Below are positions 10,775 to 18,632 of a DNA stretch of 64,000 nt, one piece after another. Below the pieces are notes generated by a model. That model had not been told where the DNA came from. It searched no databases and saw only the letters and a program-made list of their open reading frames with translations. The stretch covers positions 1,240,001 through 1,304,000 of the forward strand of contig NZ_JARVRS010000001.1 in NCBI RefSeq assembly GCF_030209575.1, written 5' to 3'. How positions within the stretch are numbered: the first letter of the stretch is position 1; the number at the start of each line of letters is the position of its first letter. This DNA comes from Leifsonia sp. fls2-241-R2A-40a. GTDB taxonomy: Bacteria > Actinomycetota > Actinomycetes > Actinomycetales > Microbacteriaceae. Made by a program: the position numbers and the translations under genes.

Positions 10775-10780
10775 GACGGC

Positions 10781-10801
10781 ATGAGGGAGCCGACCGCATG
10801 A
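10781..10801 (+). CDS. Six-codon upstream minicistron (MREPTA)
   Basis: ATG AGG GAG CCG ACC GCA TGA. Its stop codon overlaps the start of the SDR gene as ATGA, so ribosomes that begin on a leaderless transcript would finish exactly at the next start codon. The GAGGGAG inside it also serves as a ribosome binding site for the SDR gene. I see the layout directly; that it is translated is inference. Confidence 0.35.
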   Translation: MREPTA

Positions 10802-11856
10802 CCGACACGACGCGCACGGCCATGATCATCGGCGGCACGGGCCAGATCGGCTCGGCGGTCGCCCGGCGCCTCGCGCTCGACGGCTGGTCGGTGCTCCTCG
10901 CCCACCGAGGCGGCCATCACGGCGATACCGAACTCGCCGAGCTGGAGGTGACCAGCATCCGGCTGGATCGCGACGACACCGAGTCCCTTCTCGACCGGGC
11001 ACGCGGGCATGACCTGGTGCTCGACACCGTCGCGTACGAACCCCGCCATGCCGATCAGTTGGCGCAGCTGACGGGCGACGTCGGTTCGCTCGTGGTCATC
11101 TCGACCGGATCCGTCTACGTAGGCGCGAACGGGGGCTACCTCGACGTCGTCACCGGGCCGGACGACTTCCCCGACTACCCGGTCCCCCTGCGCGAGACCG
11201 ACCCCACCGTCGACAACCGCGAGCGGACGTACTCGCCGCTCAAGGCGGAACTCGAACGACGGCTGCTCGCCGTGGACGACCTGCCGGTGAGCATCCTGCG
11301 GCCCGGCGCCATCCAGGGGCCGTTCAGTCCGGCCCTCCGCGAGTGGTTCTTCATCAAACGCGCACTCGACGGACGACGCCGGATCGTGCTCTCCGACGGC
11401 GGGACCAATCGCTTCAGCACATCATCGACGGTGAACATCGCAGAACTCGTGGCATTGTGCGCCGAGCATCCCGGCCGGCGCATCCTGAACGCGGTCGACA
11501 CGGACGACCTGAGCGTGGCCGAGATCGCGCAGACCGTGTTCGACACGCTCGGCCACGAGGCCGAGATCGTCACGTTCCCCGGTCCCCCGGTGGACGCGGT
11601 GGGGAGTACCCCCTGGACGGTCGCGCATCCCCTGCTCCTCAGCATGGCCGCCGCGACCGTCGAACTCGGCTACCGGCAGCCCGTGAGCTACGCGGAGGCG
11701 GTGGCCTCCACCATCGACTGGGCGGTGCGCGAGGTGCGGGCCGCCGAGCGGCGGGAGGAAGGCTGGGAGGCGGTCTTCCCCGGCCTCGTGGAGCGCGCCC
11801 GCACCGACCGGTGGTTCGACTACGACGCGGAGGACGCCTTCCTAAGCGGCCGCTGA
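10798..11856 (+). CDS. NAD(P)-dependent epimerase/reductase (extended SDR)
   Basis: 352 residues. The dinucleotide-binding motif IIGGTGQIGSAVARRLA is at residues 10-25, and a Y-x3-K catalytic pair (TYSPLKAELE) follows GSVYVGANGGYLD. The C-terminal half is the substrate-binding part. This places it with NAD-dependent epimerase/dehydratase family proteins, including the isoflavone-reductase-like and RNA-binding atypical members; the substrate is unknown. The ATG at 10798 has GAGGGAGC at a suitable distance. No partner genes indicate a pathway. Confidence 0.8.
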   Translation: MTDTTRTAMIIGGTGQIGSAVARRLALDGWSVLLAHRGGHHGDTELAELEVTSIRLDRDDTESLLDRARGHDLVLDTVAYEPRHADQLAQLTGDVGSLVVISTGSVYVGANGGYLDVVTGPDDFPDYPVPLRETDPTVDNRERTYSPLKAELERRLLAVDDLPVSILRPGAIQGPFSPALREWFFIKRALDGRRRIVLSDGGTNRFSTSSTVNIAELVALCAEHPGRRILNAVDTDDLSVAEIAQTVFDTLGHEAEIVTFPGPPVDAVGSTPWTVAHPLLLSMAAATVELGYRQPVSYAEAVASTIDWAVREVRAAERREEGWEAVFPGLVERARTDRWFDYDAEDAFLSGR

Positions 11857-11934
11857 GCGGCCCTCGCGGCGAGCCTTCGACGCGCCGCCGGACCGCCTGA
11901 CATCCTGGATGCGGAAACACCAGGGGGAACCACC

Positions 11935-12336
11935 ATGCGCTTCATCAGCTTCCGCGAGAAGGCCGTCGTGATCGCCGTGCTCGTCCTCGTCAGCGCTGTG
12001 CTCGCCCTCCTGCTCGACGCCTTCCACGCCGAGGCCGGCTCCATCATCCTCACGATCCTGCAGGCACTCGGCTGGTACCTCGCGAGCCGGCTGTTCCGCG
12101 GGCCCGGCGAGTCCGTGCGTGCAGCCCGGCCCTGGTGGCGCATGACGAACCGGCCGCTGCTCAGCGGCGTGCTCGCCGCCGTCTACGGGCTCGTCGCGGT
12201 GGTCAACATCGGCTTCTCGTTCGCCGGCTGGGGCAGCCTCTCCGGCACGGTGTCGATCATCGCGGAGCTCGCGCTCGCCGCCCTGTTCACGCTCTCCTAC
12301 TCCCGCCTGTCGTCGCTGGCCCGCGCGACGGCCTGA
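11935..12336 (+). CDS. Small membrane protein, unknown function
   Basis: 133 residues with four hydrophobic segments (about 11-27, 35-50, 72-92 and 98-118) and basic connecting loops (RLFRGPGESVRAARPWWRM). A ribosome binding site AGGGGGAACCACC precedes the ATG. I do not recognise the family. It ends only 15 bp before the leaderless peptidase gene, whose promoter lies in between, so the two are probably transcribed separately. Confidence 0.75.
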   Translation: MRFISFREKAVVIAVLVLVSAVLALLLDAFHAEAGSIILTILQALGWYLASRLFRGPGESVRAARPWWRMTNRPLLSGVLAAVYGLVAVVNIGFSFAGWGSLSGTVSIIAELALAALFTLSYSRLSSLARATA

Positions 12337-12339
12337 CCG

Positions 12340-12345
12340 TAGGCT
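12340..12345 (+). promoter_or_regulatory. -10 element, leaderless M13 peptidase
   Basis: TAGGCT, then GGGCGC, then ATG: a 6-nt spacing and no ribosome binding site. It begins 4 nt after the stop codon of the upstream gene. Confidence 0.75.
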
Positions 12346-12351
12346 GGGCGC

Positions 12352-14328
12352 ATGACGCTCGACTCCGGCATCCACACCGACGAACTCGACCCGGCCACCC
12401 GTCCCCAGGACGACCTCTTCCGGCATGTGAACGGGAGGTGGCTCGACCGCACCGAGATCCCCGCCGACAAGGCACGCTGGGGCTCGTTCATGATCCTGGC
12501 GGAGCAGTCGGAGGCAGCGGTCCGCGACATCGTGGAGCAGGCGCAGAACGCCGACGAGGGCACCGAGGAGCGCAAGTTCGGCGACCTCTTCACGAGCTTC
12601 ATGGACGAGGAGCGCATCGACGCGCTCGGCGTCGAGGCGATCCGCGACGAGCTGACCTTCGCGTCGGGCGTGGACAGCATCCCGAGCCTGCTGGAGACGA
12701 TCGGCAAGCTGGAGCGCCGCGGCCTGGGCGGCTTCTACCAGCTGTTCGTCGACAACGACCCGGGCGACCCGGAGCGCTACCTGGTCTTCCTGGAGCAGTC
12801 CGGTATCTCGCTGCCCGACGAGTCGTACTTCCGCGAGGAGAGCTTCGCACCGGTGCGCGAGGCGTTCGTCGACCACATCCAGCGGATGTTCGAGCTCGCC
12901 GGATTCGACGACGCTCCCCAGCGGGCCCAGCGGGTGTTCGACCTCGAGACCGCGATCGCGTCGAAGCACTGGGACAACGTCGCGTCGCGCGACTCCGAGA
13001 AGACCTACAACCTGCGCTCCTGGGCGGAGGCGAAGGCCGTGTTCGAGGGCGGCGCACCCGCGGGGCAGGCCGCGGACCTGGACGTGTGGGCGCAGGCGCT
13101 CGGCGCTCCGGAGGGCACGCTGGCCGAGGTCGTGCTGCGGCAGCCGTCGTTCACCGCCGGCCTCGCAGAGCTGCTCACCGAGGACCGCCTCGAGTCGTGG
13201 CAGGACTGGCTGGCCTGGCAGGTCATCCACGGCGCGGCCCCCTACCTCTCCGGCGACTTCGTCGAGGCGAACTTCGACTTCTACGGACGCACGCTGACCG
13301 GCACGCCGCAGATGCGCGTCCGCTGGAAGCGCGGCGTCTCCCTCGTCGAGGGCTCCATGGGTGAGGCCGTCGGCCGCATCTACGTCGAGAAGCACTTCCC
13401 GCCGGCGGCGAAGCAGCAGATGGATGAGCTGGTCGGCAACCTCATCGAGGCCTACCGGCAGAGCATCGGGAAGCTCGAATGGATGGGCGAGGAGACCCGC
13501 AAGCGCGCTCTCGACAAGCTCGAGAAGTTCACTCCGAAGATCGGCTACCCGGTCAAGTGGCGCGACTACTCGAGCCTCGTGATCGACCCGACCGACCTGA
13601 TCGGGAACGTGCGCGCGGCCGCCCTGTTCGAGTTCAACCGAGAGCTCGGCAAGATCGGTTCGCCGATCGACCGCGACGAGTGGTTCATGACTCCGCAGAC
13701 GATCAACGCCTACTACAACCCCGGCTTCAACGAGATCGTCTTCCCTGCCGCCATCCTGCAGTTCCCGTTCTTCGACCCGAACCGGGATGCTGCCGCCAAC
13801 TACGGCGCCATCGGCGCGGTCATCGGCCACGAGATCGGCCACGGGTTCGACGACCAGGGCTCCAAGTTCGACGGAGACGGCCGCCTCGAGGACTGGTGGA
13901 CCGAAGCGGATCGTGCGGCCTTCGAGGAGCGCACCGCCAGCCTGATCGAGCAGTACAACGCCCTCGCGCCGGCGCAGGTGCCGGACCACCACGTCAACGG
14001 CGCGCTCACGATCGGCGAGAATATCGGCGACCTGGGCGGCCTGGGCATCGCCTGGAAGGCGTACCTGCTGTCGCTCGACGGCCAGGAGCCCCCGGTGGTC
14101 GACGGCCTCACCGGCGCCGAGCGCTTCTTCCTGTCGTGGGCGCAGGCGTGGCAGCAGAAGGGCCGGGATGCGGAGGTCATCCGCCTGCTCGCGATCGACC
14201 CGCACTCGCCGAACGAGTTCCGCTGCAACCAGATCGTCCGCAACATCGACGCGTTCTACGAGACGTTCGAGGTGGCCGAGGGCGACCGCCTCTGGCTGGC
14301 ACCGGACGAGCGCGTCACCATCTGGTGA
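12352..14328 (+). CDS. pepO: M13 family zinc metallopeptidase (neprilysin/PepO-like)
   Basis: 658 residues, full length for the family. The zinc site is HEIGH at about 493-497 within AVIGHEIGHGFDDQGSKFD, and the third ligand Glu is at about 556 in GENIGDLGG. INAYYNPGFNEIVFPAAILQ is the substrate-binding N-A-Y-Y block. There is no signal peptide, so it is probably a cytoplasmic oligopeptidase, as in many actinobacteria. Peptide turnover is the expected role. The start codon is fixed by the leaderless promoter just upstream. Confidence 0.95.
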   Translation: MTLDSGIHTDELDPATRPQDDLFRHVNGRWLDRTEIPADKARWGSFMILAEQSEAAVRDIVEQAQNADEGTEERKFGDLFTSFMDEERIDALGVEAIRDELTFASGVDSIPSLLETIGKLERRGLGGFYQLFVDNDPGDPERYLVFLEQSGISLPDESYFREESFAPVREAFVDHIQRMFELAGFDDAPQRAQRVFDLETAIASKHWDNVASRDSEKTYNLRSWAEAKAVFEGGAPAGQAADLDVWAQALGAPEGTLAEVVLRQPSFTAGLAELLTEDRLESWQDWLAWQVIHGAAPYLSGDFVEANFDFYGRTLTGTPQMRVRWKRGVSLVEGSMGEAVGRIYVEKHFPPAAKQQMDELVGNLIEAYRQSIGKLEWMGEETRKRALDKLEKFTPKIGYPVKWRDYSSLVIDPTDLIGNVRAAALFEFNRELGKIGSPIDRDEWFMTPQTINAYYNPGFNEIVFPAAILQFPFFDPNRDAAANYGAIGAVIGHEIGHGFDDQGSKFDGDGRLEDWWTEADRAAFEERTASLIEQYNALAPAQVPDHHVNGALTIGENIGDLGGLGIAWKAYLLSLDGQEPPVVDGLTGAERFFLSWAQAWQQKGRDAEVIRLLAIDPHSPNEFRCNQIVRNIDAFYETFEVAEGDRLWLAPDERVTIW

Positions 14329-14499
14329 CACGCCGGCCGGCCCGCGGTGCCCGCCGATGACGCCACTCCGTGACCCCCGGACACGGGGTAACATCGTCGG
14401 TGTCGTCGCCGCGAGCACCCCCGCGGAGGCGATGGCGGGACCGGCGACGGTCGCCGCAGTTCCGGTACACCGCACTCGGAAGAAAGACCCAGCGACACA
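14329..14499 (+). other. Intergenic leader region
   Basis: 171 bp between two rightward genes. It holds TAACAT at 14389-14394, a plausible -10 element that would give a leader of about 100 nt. It also holds small GC-rich inverted repeats (GACC-N6-GGTC in 14440-14453). I see no known riboswitch class and no convincing small ORF. Confidence 0.4.
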
Positions 14500-15408
14500 G
14501 TGACGATCCAGGCTCAAGAGTCCGCCCGCCGGGCACGGCAGGCGAACGCCCGGCGCGGGAGGCACCGCGCCCCTGGATCGAGCGAGTCGTTCAGCCGCGG
14601 CTTCGACGCCCTCGGACGGCTCGCGGTCTCCGGCGTGCAGGTCTCCGCGCGTGCGACGGACCTCTCCACCGGCGCCGTCCTGTTCTCCGTGGACGACCAC
14701 ATCGTCATGCCGACGGCCAGCATCGGCAAGGTGCTGCTGCTCGTCGAGGTCGCCGCACGGCTCCAGTCGGGCCAGCTCAGCCCGCTCGCCCACCTCGACC
14801 GCGACCCGCGCGACACCGCCGGGGAGTCGGGCATCTGGCAGCACCTGCACGTTCCGTCGCTCCCCGTTGCGGACCTCGCCGCCCTCGTCGGTGCGACCAG
14901 CGACAACCTTGCGACGAACGTGCTCCTCCGCCGCGTGGGCTTGGAAGCCGTGAGCGCCCGCACCGAGTCGCTGGGTCTCACCCGGACCGCTCTGCTCGAT
15001 CTGGTGCGCGACCACCGCGGTCCCGACGACGCGCCGCAGCTGTCCGTCGGAAGCGCGAACGAACTCACCTGGCTGTTCTCGGCGCTGGCCCGCGGCGAGA
15101 TCGTGAACCCGGCCACCAGCCAGCGGGTCATCTCCTGGCTGTCGCTGAACAGCGACTTCTCGCTCGTCTCGAGTGCCTTCGGCCTCGACCCGCACTCGCA
15201 CCGTCATCCCGAGCACGGCATCCTGCTGGTCAACAAGACCGGGACCGACGACGGCGTTCGCAGCGAAGTCGGCGTACTCCGCGGCCCGCGCGCCGGGGTC
15301 ACCTACGCGGTGTCCACCTACTTCGACGACACGAACCTGCCCGAGCGGCTCAGCGTCATCGAGGGGATGCGCGCCGTCGGGCTGGACCTGCTGGAGTACG
15401 TGTTCTGA
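14500..15408 (+). CDS. Class A beta-lactamase-like serine hydrolase
   Basis: 302 residues. The three penicilloyl-serine motifs are visible in order: S74-I-G-K77, S134-D-N136 and K246-T-G248. No clear omega-loop Glu of true class A beta-lactamases is obvious, and there is no signal peptide: the first 40 residues are charged (ARRARQANARRGRHR). It is therefore more likely a cytosolic or non-classically exported esterase or peptidase of the fold than a resistance enzyme. The GTG at 14500 is used; an internal start nearer residue 35 would still keep all motifs. Confidence 0.75.
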   Translation: MTIQAQESARRARQANARRGRHRAPGSSESFSRGFDALGRLAVSGVQVSARATDLSTGAVLFSVDDHIVMPTASIGKVLLLVEVAARLQSGQLSPLAHLDRDPRDTAGESGIWQHLHVPSLPVADLAALVGATSDNLATNVLLRRVGLEAVSARTESLGLTRTALLDLVRDHRGPDDAPQLSVGSANELTWLFSALARGEIVNPATSQRVISWLSLNSDFSLVSSAFGLDPHSHRHPEHGILLVNKTGTDDGVRSEVGVLRGPRAGVTYAVSTYFDDTNLPERLSVIEGMRAVGLDLLEYVF

Positions 15409-15430
15409 GTCGGCAGCCGGGCATCGCGCC

Positions 15431-15464
15431 GCTCACGCGTTGCGGGCGCTCACGCGTTGCGGGC
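15431..15464. repeat. 17-bp perfect tandem duplication
   Basis: GCTCACGCGTTGCGGGC occurs twice head to tail. The right copy contains the stop codon and last codons of the GbsR-like gene; the left copy lies just beyond. The 17-bp unit shifts frame, so the duplicated tail is reproduced in a second frame. Confidence 0.9.
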
Positions 15465-15923
15465 ACTCCGAACCTGCTCCCACTCGGCGATGAGCTCCGG
15501 CAGCCGGCCCTGCACGAAACGGTAGAACCCGGCCATGTCGCGCAAGCGCTCCGTGGCGGGTGAGGCCGGGTCGCCGACCGCGGCGAGTCCCGTCTCGGCC
15601 TGGTCGGCCAGGACGCCGTAGATCGGGCTGTTGCGCACCATCAGGGCGTACCAGTCGCTGGGGATCTCGTAGCGGTCGCGCCGGCTCCCGGTCTGCGACA
15701 GGCGCCGGATGATGCCCAGCGTCTGCAGATAGCGCACGGCACCCGAGATGGCGGCGGGGCTCACCTCCAGCCGCTCCGCGAGCTCGGCGGCGGTCAGCCC
15801 GGCGGACTCGGTCACCGTGAGCGCCATCAGCACCCGCGCCGCCATCTTCGGGAAGCCCGCCGCCGTCAAGACGGCAGCGGAGTGCTCCATCACCTCGGCG
15901 AGTGTCGCCTCGTCTCTGGCCAT
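15450..15923 (-). CDS. GbsR/MarR-type transcriptional regulator
   Basis: 157 residues. A winged-helix core carries VLMALTVTESAGLTAAELAERL, a recognition helix VSPAAISGAVRYLQ and a wing ending RDRYEI. The C-terminal half (GFYRFVQGRLPELIAEWEQV) is the dimerisation helix seen in GbsR-like actinobacterial regulators. It is the last gene of an ABC exporter operon, which suggests that it represses the exporter and responds to its substrate. The ATG is chosen with ACGGGACGG upstream; GTG two codons earlier is possible. A palindrome at 18582-18597 upstream of the operon is a candidate binding site. Confidence 0.82.
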   Translation of the reverse strand: MARDEATLAEVMEHSAAVLTAAGFPKMAARVLMALTVTESAGLTAAELAERLEVSPAAISGAVRYLQTLGIIRRLSQTGSRRDRYEIPSDWYALMVRNSPIYGVLADQAETGLAAVGDPASPATERLRDMAGFYRFVQGRLPELIAEWEQVRSARNA

Positions 15924-15937
15924 GGGCACCGTCCCGT

Positions 15938-17632
15938 CTATCCGATTGCAAAATCCCGGCGGCGGATCAGGGCCGCAGCACCCAGGAGGGCGGCGACGGT
16001 GATGCCGAGCATCCAGTATCCACCGGTCCAGTCGACCGTGCCGACGACGACCGGGGCGTCGGCGAAGGGCGACAGGTGGCGCACGCCCTCCGGGATGCGC
16101 AGCAGTCCGCCGAAGATGCCGACGAAGACCCCGAGCCCGAGCGCCGCCCAGCCGATCGGGATGGTCGCGCCGGGCACCAGGACGAACAGCAGGGTCAGGA
16201 CGCCGAGGTACACGAGCGCCACCGGGAGCTGAGCCACGGCCGCGGCGAAGGACGTTCCGATGGCGGATGCGTCCTCGCCGGCGGCGACCGCGGAGAGGCC
16301 CGACGCGATGGCCGCCGCGAGGAGCACGGCGACGACGGAGACGACGCCGATCGCGACGAAGGAGAAGAGCCAGCGGACGCGCGTCACCGGCGTGGACATG
16401 GTCAGTTCCGCCGTCCCCGCGGCCTCCTCCTGGCGTAGGCGGATCACCGCCTGCACCGCACTCGCGGCGGCGAGGACGCCCACGATCGAGAAGATCGCCG
16501 AAATGAAGAGCTGCAGGAGCGGACCCGACCCTCCCGCTCCGATTCGGGCGATGGACTGACGGATGCCGGCGAGGCTCGGATCGTTCGCGATCGAGTCGTT
16601 CACCACGCTGGCCAGCGCGCCGGCCAGCAGGCCGCCCAGTGCTCCCCCGATGGTCCAGCCGAGCACGGTCGGCCACTGCAGCCGCCAGGCGAGACCGAAC
16701 GTGCCGGAGAGGCTCGCCGCGGCCGCGGCCCGGCCGGGCCGTTCGGGGATGAGCCCCGCTCCGGAATCGCGGACGGCCTGGAGTGCGAAGACGGCCAGGA
16801 CGAGAACGACCGCCAACCCCACCGGAAGCAGCAGCGGCCGCCAGTCATTCGCGGTATAGGGAGCGAACTGCTCCCCCCAGCCGATCGGGCTCAGCCAGGT
16901 CGGCCAGCCGGAGCGGACGTGCGTGCCGTCGCCGAACGGCGTGCCCGTCGCATCCCCGATCCCCCGCAGCACGTACGCCAGCACGACGACGGCGGACGCG
17001 AAGCCGTTCGCCGCGCGGGACGTGCTCAGCACCTGCGCGAGCAGGAGGCCGACCCCGAAGAACGCCAGCCCGGCGCCGCCCGTGGCGGCCCCGGCGACGA
17101 ACGAGCCGTACAGCGGCAGACCGGCGGAGGCGAAGCCGAGCGCGGTGACAACGGCCAGCACCACGTTCACGAGCGTCGCGTAGAAGACGGTCGCCGTCGT
17201 CGGCAGAAGCCGGCCGGCCGGCGTCGCCCCGATCAGCTCGGCCCGCCCCGACTCCTCTTCCGCACGCGTATGGCGGACCGCGAGGAAGGTGTTCATCAGC
17301 CCGGCGAGCAGCGCCAGGAAGGTGAAGATCTCGAAGAAGGTGACCGCCGCGAGGGTCGTCCCCTGCGGGAGTCCACGCAGCACCAGGATGGTCGGGTCGG
17401 CGATCGCGAGCCGGATGAGCTGGGCGCGCCCGGCTGCCGAACCGTAGGTCTGATCGATGCTCGCCGCGGAGAACGCAGCCAGGATCGGAATGCAGAGCAG
17501 CCAGATCAGCAGTTGCCAACGGTCGCGCCGAAGCCGCTGGCGGAGGAGCGTGCGCAGTGTCGAACCCGTGTGCGCCCCGGGGACGGCCTCGTGGGTCGAC
17601 GGCGGCCTCACGCCGGCGGTCGTGGTGCTCAT
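15938..17632 (-). CDS. ABC-2 type exporter permease
   Basis: 564 residues with about 12 hydrophobic segments in two homologous halves. Each half starts with a large loop (RAEEESGRAELIGATPAGR and RLRQEEAAGTAELTMSTPV). This RxEExxGxxEL pattern is characteristic of the actinobacterial 'exporter of polyketide antibiotics' family. Together with the ATPase encoded by the overlapping upstream gene it should form a membrane exporter. The substrate is unknown; drug or lipid export is inferred from the family. Its ATG overlaps the ATPase stop codon by 4 nt. Confidence 0.88.
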   Translation of the reverse strand: MSTTTAGVRPPSTHEAVPGAHTGSTLRTLLRQRLRRDRWQLLIWLLCIPILAAFSAASIDQTYGSAAGRAQLIRLAIADPTILVLRGLPQGTTLAAVTFFEIFTFLALLAGLMNTFLAVRHTRAEEESGRAELIGATPAGRLLPTTATVFYATLVNVVLAVVTALGFASAGLPLYGSFVAGAATGGAGLAFFGVGLLLAQVLSTSRAANGFASAVVVLAYVLRGIGDATGTPFGDGTHVRSGWPTWLSPIGWGEQFAPYTANDWRPLLLPVGLAVVLVLAVFALQAVRDSGAGLIPERPGRAAAAASLSGTFGLAWRLQWPTVLGWTIGGALGGLLAGALASVVNDSIANDPSLAGIRQSIARIGAGGSGPLLQLFISAIFSIVGVLAAASAVQAVIRLRQEEAAGTAELTMSTPVTRVRWLFSFVAIGVVSVVAVLLAAAIASGLSAVAAGEDASAIGTSFAAAVAQLPVALVYLGVLTLLFVLVPGATIPIGWAALGLGVFVGIFGGLLRIPEGVRHLSPFADAPVVVGTVDWTGGYWMLGITVAALLGAAALIRRRDFAIG

Positions 17633-18561
17633 CGCGTCGCCTCGACGTGTTCGGAGGCCGACAGGTCGTCGCCGTAGTGACGCAGGAACAGTTCCTCGAG
17701 CGACGGCGGCGCCACGGTCAGGCCTCGAACCTGCAAGCGCGACAAGGCGGCGAGGAGGGACGGCAGAGCATCGCTGTCGGCCGTGAACCGCACCCGGCCG
17801 TTCTGCACCCGCAGGTCGTGCGCGGGCAGCTCGGCGAGTGCATCCTGCCCGACGCCCTCGGCGCTGAAGGCCACCTCGGTCCGCGTCAGATGTCTCAGTT
17901 CGTCGAGCGTCCCGGTCTCGACCGTCCGGCCGGCGCGGATGATGCTGACGCGGTCGCAGAGCTGCTCCACCTCCGACAGGATGTGGCTCGACAGCAGCAC
18001 CGTCGCACCCTCGGCCGCGACGCGCTGGATCTCGGCGTCGAACACGGCCTCCATGAGCGGGTCGAGGCCACTGGTCGGCTCGTCGAGGATGTACAGCTCG
18101 GCGGGCGTCGCGAAGGCGGCGACCAGCGCGACCTTCTGCCGGTTGCCCTTCGAATACGCGCGGCCCTTCTTGGTCGGGTCGAGCTGGAAGACGTCGAGCA
18201 GGCGCTTCTTGCGGGCTGCGTAGGCGGTCCGGTCGGCTGAACCACCGCGCAGCCGCGACAGCAGGTCGATCGCCTCACCGCCGGACAGATTCGGCCACAG
18301 GCTCACGTCGCCCGGGACGTAGGCGAGCCGCCGATGGAGGTCGACGGCGTCTTTCCACGGGTCGCCGTCGAAGACCGCTGCGCGGCCACCGTCGGCCCGT
18401 GCGAGGCCCAGCAGCACCCGGATCGTTGTCGACTTGCCCGCGCCGTTGGGGCCGAGGAAGCCGTGGATCTCGCCTTGCGTCACCGCGAGGTCGAGGCCAT
18501 CGAGAGCACGTACGCGGCCGAATCGCTTCTCCAGGCCGGCGACGTCGATCACTGCATCCAT
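17629..18561 (-). CDS. ABC exporter ATP-binding protein
   Basis: 310 residues. Walker A is GPNGAGKSTTIRVLLGLA near residue 38, the signature region is YSKGNRQKVALVAAFA, Walker B is LYILDEPTSGLDPLME, and the switch His is in LLSSHILSEVEQL. The C-terminal extension (from about 215) is typical of DrrA-like exporter ATPases. It energises the permease encoded next. It is the first gene of the operon and appears leaderless: the ATG is 7 nt after TAGCAT on this strand. Confidence 0.93.
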   Translation of the reverse strand: MDAVIDVAGLEKRFGRVRALDGLDLAVTQGEIHGFLGPNGAGKSTTIRVLLGLARADGGRAAVFDGDPWKDAVDLHRRLAYVPGDVSLWPNLSGGEAIDLLSRLRGGSADRTAYAARKKRLLDVFQLDPTKKGRAYSKGNRQKVALVAAFATPAELYILDEPTSGLDPLMEAVFDAEIQRVAAEGATVLLSSHILSEVEQLCDRVSIIRAGRTVETGTLDELRHLTRTEVAFSAEGVGQDALAELPAHDLRVQNGRVRFTADSDALPSLLAALSRLQVRGLTVAPPSLEELFLRHYGDDLSASEHVEATR

Positions 18562-18568
18562 GATCGGG

Positions 18569-18574
18569 ATGCTA
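18569..18574 (-). promoter_or_regulatory. -10 element, leaderless ABC exporter operon
   Basis: TAGCAT on the minus strand, 7 nt before the ATPase ATG. The AT-rich palindrome at 18582-18597 occupies the -35 side of this promoter. Confidence 0.65.
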
Positions 18575-18581
18575 CGCCAGA

Positions 18582-18597
18582 TTCAGTAATTTGTGAA
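18582..18597. promoter_or_regulatory. Candidate GbsR/MarR operator
   Basis: TTCAGTAATTTGTGAA is a 16-bp imperfect palindrome (TTCA-NN-AATT-NN-TGAA) in an otherwise GC-rich background. It covers the spacer and -35 side of the exporter promoter, where a repressor would block RNA polymerase. The link to the operon's own GbsR-like protein is inference. Confidence 0.5.
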
Positions 18598-18632
18598 AGT
18601 TGTGATTTTTGGGTGCGCGCAGTCGCGCGCTG

